The notes under the pieces were generated by a model that saw nothing but the letters and a program-made list of their open reading frames with translations, ran no database searches and was not told where the DNA came from. The position numbers and the translations under genes were made by a program. Below are positions 63,029 to 63,430 of a stretch of 63,430 nucleotides of DNA, one piece after another. How positions within the stretch are numbered: position 1 is the stretch's first letter; every line of letters begins with the position of its first letter. Origin of the DNA: an uncultured Bacilli bacterium (GTDB lineage: Bacteria > Bacillota_I > Bacilli_A > RF39 > UBA660); the NCBI GenBank assembly GCA_934148995.1, contig CAKPDM010000008.1, positions 1-63,430 of the forward strand, read 5' to 3'.

Positions 63029-63430
63029 TTATAGAAGTGTGTTTAATTGATTAATACTTAAACCTGTATATTTAACTATTTTGTCTAATGATTCTTTTCC
63101 TTGAAGCATTAACCTAGCTATTGCTAGTTTCTCTTTATTAGAACCTTCAGCCAAGCCAGATTTTCGTCCTTCAGCCAAGCCAGATTTTCGTCCTTCAGCC
63201 AAGCCAGAATTCCTTCCTTTTTCCAAGCCCTCGGCAAGTCCAGACTCTCTTCCTTCATCATATTTTTCGTTAAGATCTTTCTTATAGATTGCTTCATGAT
63301 CATAATAAATATTAAACTCGTCATTTAAAGCTAATTTTTCCAATTCACTCATTATTATTTCTCCTTCCTTGTAGTTTCCTACTATTTCTTTCATTTCTTC
63401 TTTACTAGTCGCTGTTAACATTGATAGTAA
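63029..63430 (-). CDS. Rpn-type nuclease/transposase C-terminal part (partial)
   Basis: At least 134 residues, the frame open to the window edge, so the N terminus is cut. The C-terminal region has the (GLAEGRKS)n repeat and the closing ARLMLQGKESLDKIVKYTGLS typical of the Rpn/PD-(D/E)xK transposase family. The catalytic domain would lie outside the window. Confidence 0.78.
   Translation of the reverse strand, partial: LLSMLTATSKEEMKEIVGNYKEGEIIMSELEKLALNDEFNIYYDHEAIYKKDLNEKYDEGRESGLAEGLEKGRNSGLAEGRKSGLAEGRKSGLAEGSNKEKLAIARLMLQGKESLDKIVKYTGLSINQLNTLL
63145..63213 (-). repeat. 24-base tandem repeats
   Basis: Two perfect copies (63,145-63,168 and 63,169-63,192) and a third partial copy, each coding an eight-residue GLAEGRKS unit; earlier codons show degenerate units. 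Copy number may vary by slippage without changing frame. Confidence 0.85.

Noticed and set aside
63145..63213. CRISPR array
   Set aside because: The repeats are directly adjacent with no spacers and lie in an open reading frame.

Overview
The window comes from an AT-rich, endospore-forming member of the Bacillota, most likely one of the uncultured gut lineages of Bacilli near RF39 or Erysipelotrichales; that placement is inference. The evidence is the very low GC content and a set of sporulation and germination genes: sspI, gerE, gerM, spoIIIAH, a spoVB-like gene and a GerA-type germinant receptor. Shine-Dalgarno sites are strong (AGGAGG or AGGTGA). TGA is a normal stop, because several gene pairs overlap as ATGA. 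Two tRNAs are present, Met(CAU) and Arg(CCU).

Layout. 1-2,409: a truncated metallophosphoesterase and pepF. 2,410-13,013: an accessory island. Its best-preserved part is an integrative and mobilizable element with a large serine recombinase, a small protein, a MobV relaxase with an oriT-like region, an ApeA-like HEPN defence protein, a KilA-N protein and an unknown protein, next to tRNA-Met. A damaged copy of the tRNA 3' flank lies at 5,626-5,708. Two remnants of the relaxase 3' end (5,489-5,562 and 6,542-6,564) show that three cargo blocks have been placed one after another behind mob tails. The oldest block holds a DUF5677 pseudogene, a pyroglutamyl-peptidase-like pseudogene, a DUF3800 protein and a small nuclease-like protein. 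An orphan small RNA with its own promoter and terminator follows.

13,176-24,713: a diguanylate cyclase, a coiled-coil protein, a short-chain dehydrogenase, a two-component system, the gerKA-gerKC-gerKB operon behind a sigma-G-like promoter, DUF2207 plus LemA, and sspI. 24,738-30,946: a co-directional run with an HExxH peptidase, an unknown protein, a GNAT acetyltransferase and an ABC exporter, then a separate unknown protein. 31,254-38,123: tRNA-Arg, tdk, dnaB (helicase loader), a membrane protein, spoVB-like and a second two-component system.

38,275-47,831: a surface-protein region with a CalY/TasA-like secreted protein behind a poly-G leader, three large unknown envelope genes in one operon, a free Smr protein, signal peptidase I and rplS with its leader. 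47,947-57,198: a phosphotransferase, an HD protein, a membrane-anchored serpin, a pair of M16 peptidases (one catalytic, one inactive), deoD and a second copy of the CalY-like surface protein with the same poly-G leader. 57,444-63,430: a lipoprotein, DUF3603, rmuC, a rhodanese, a third CalY-like protein and the sporulation genes gerM, gerE and spoIIIAH, ending in a cut-off Rpn-type nuclease gene.

The most unusual features are the paired poly-G (10 versus 9) leaders with a terminator before each surface gene, the cargo-stacking history at the relaxase 3' end, and the orphan RNA with mutually exclusive helices.
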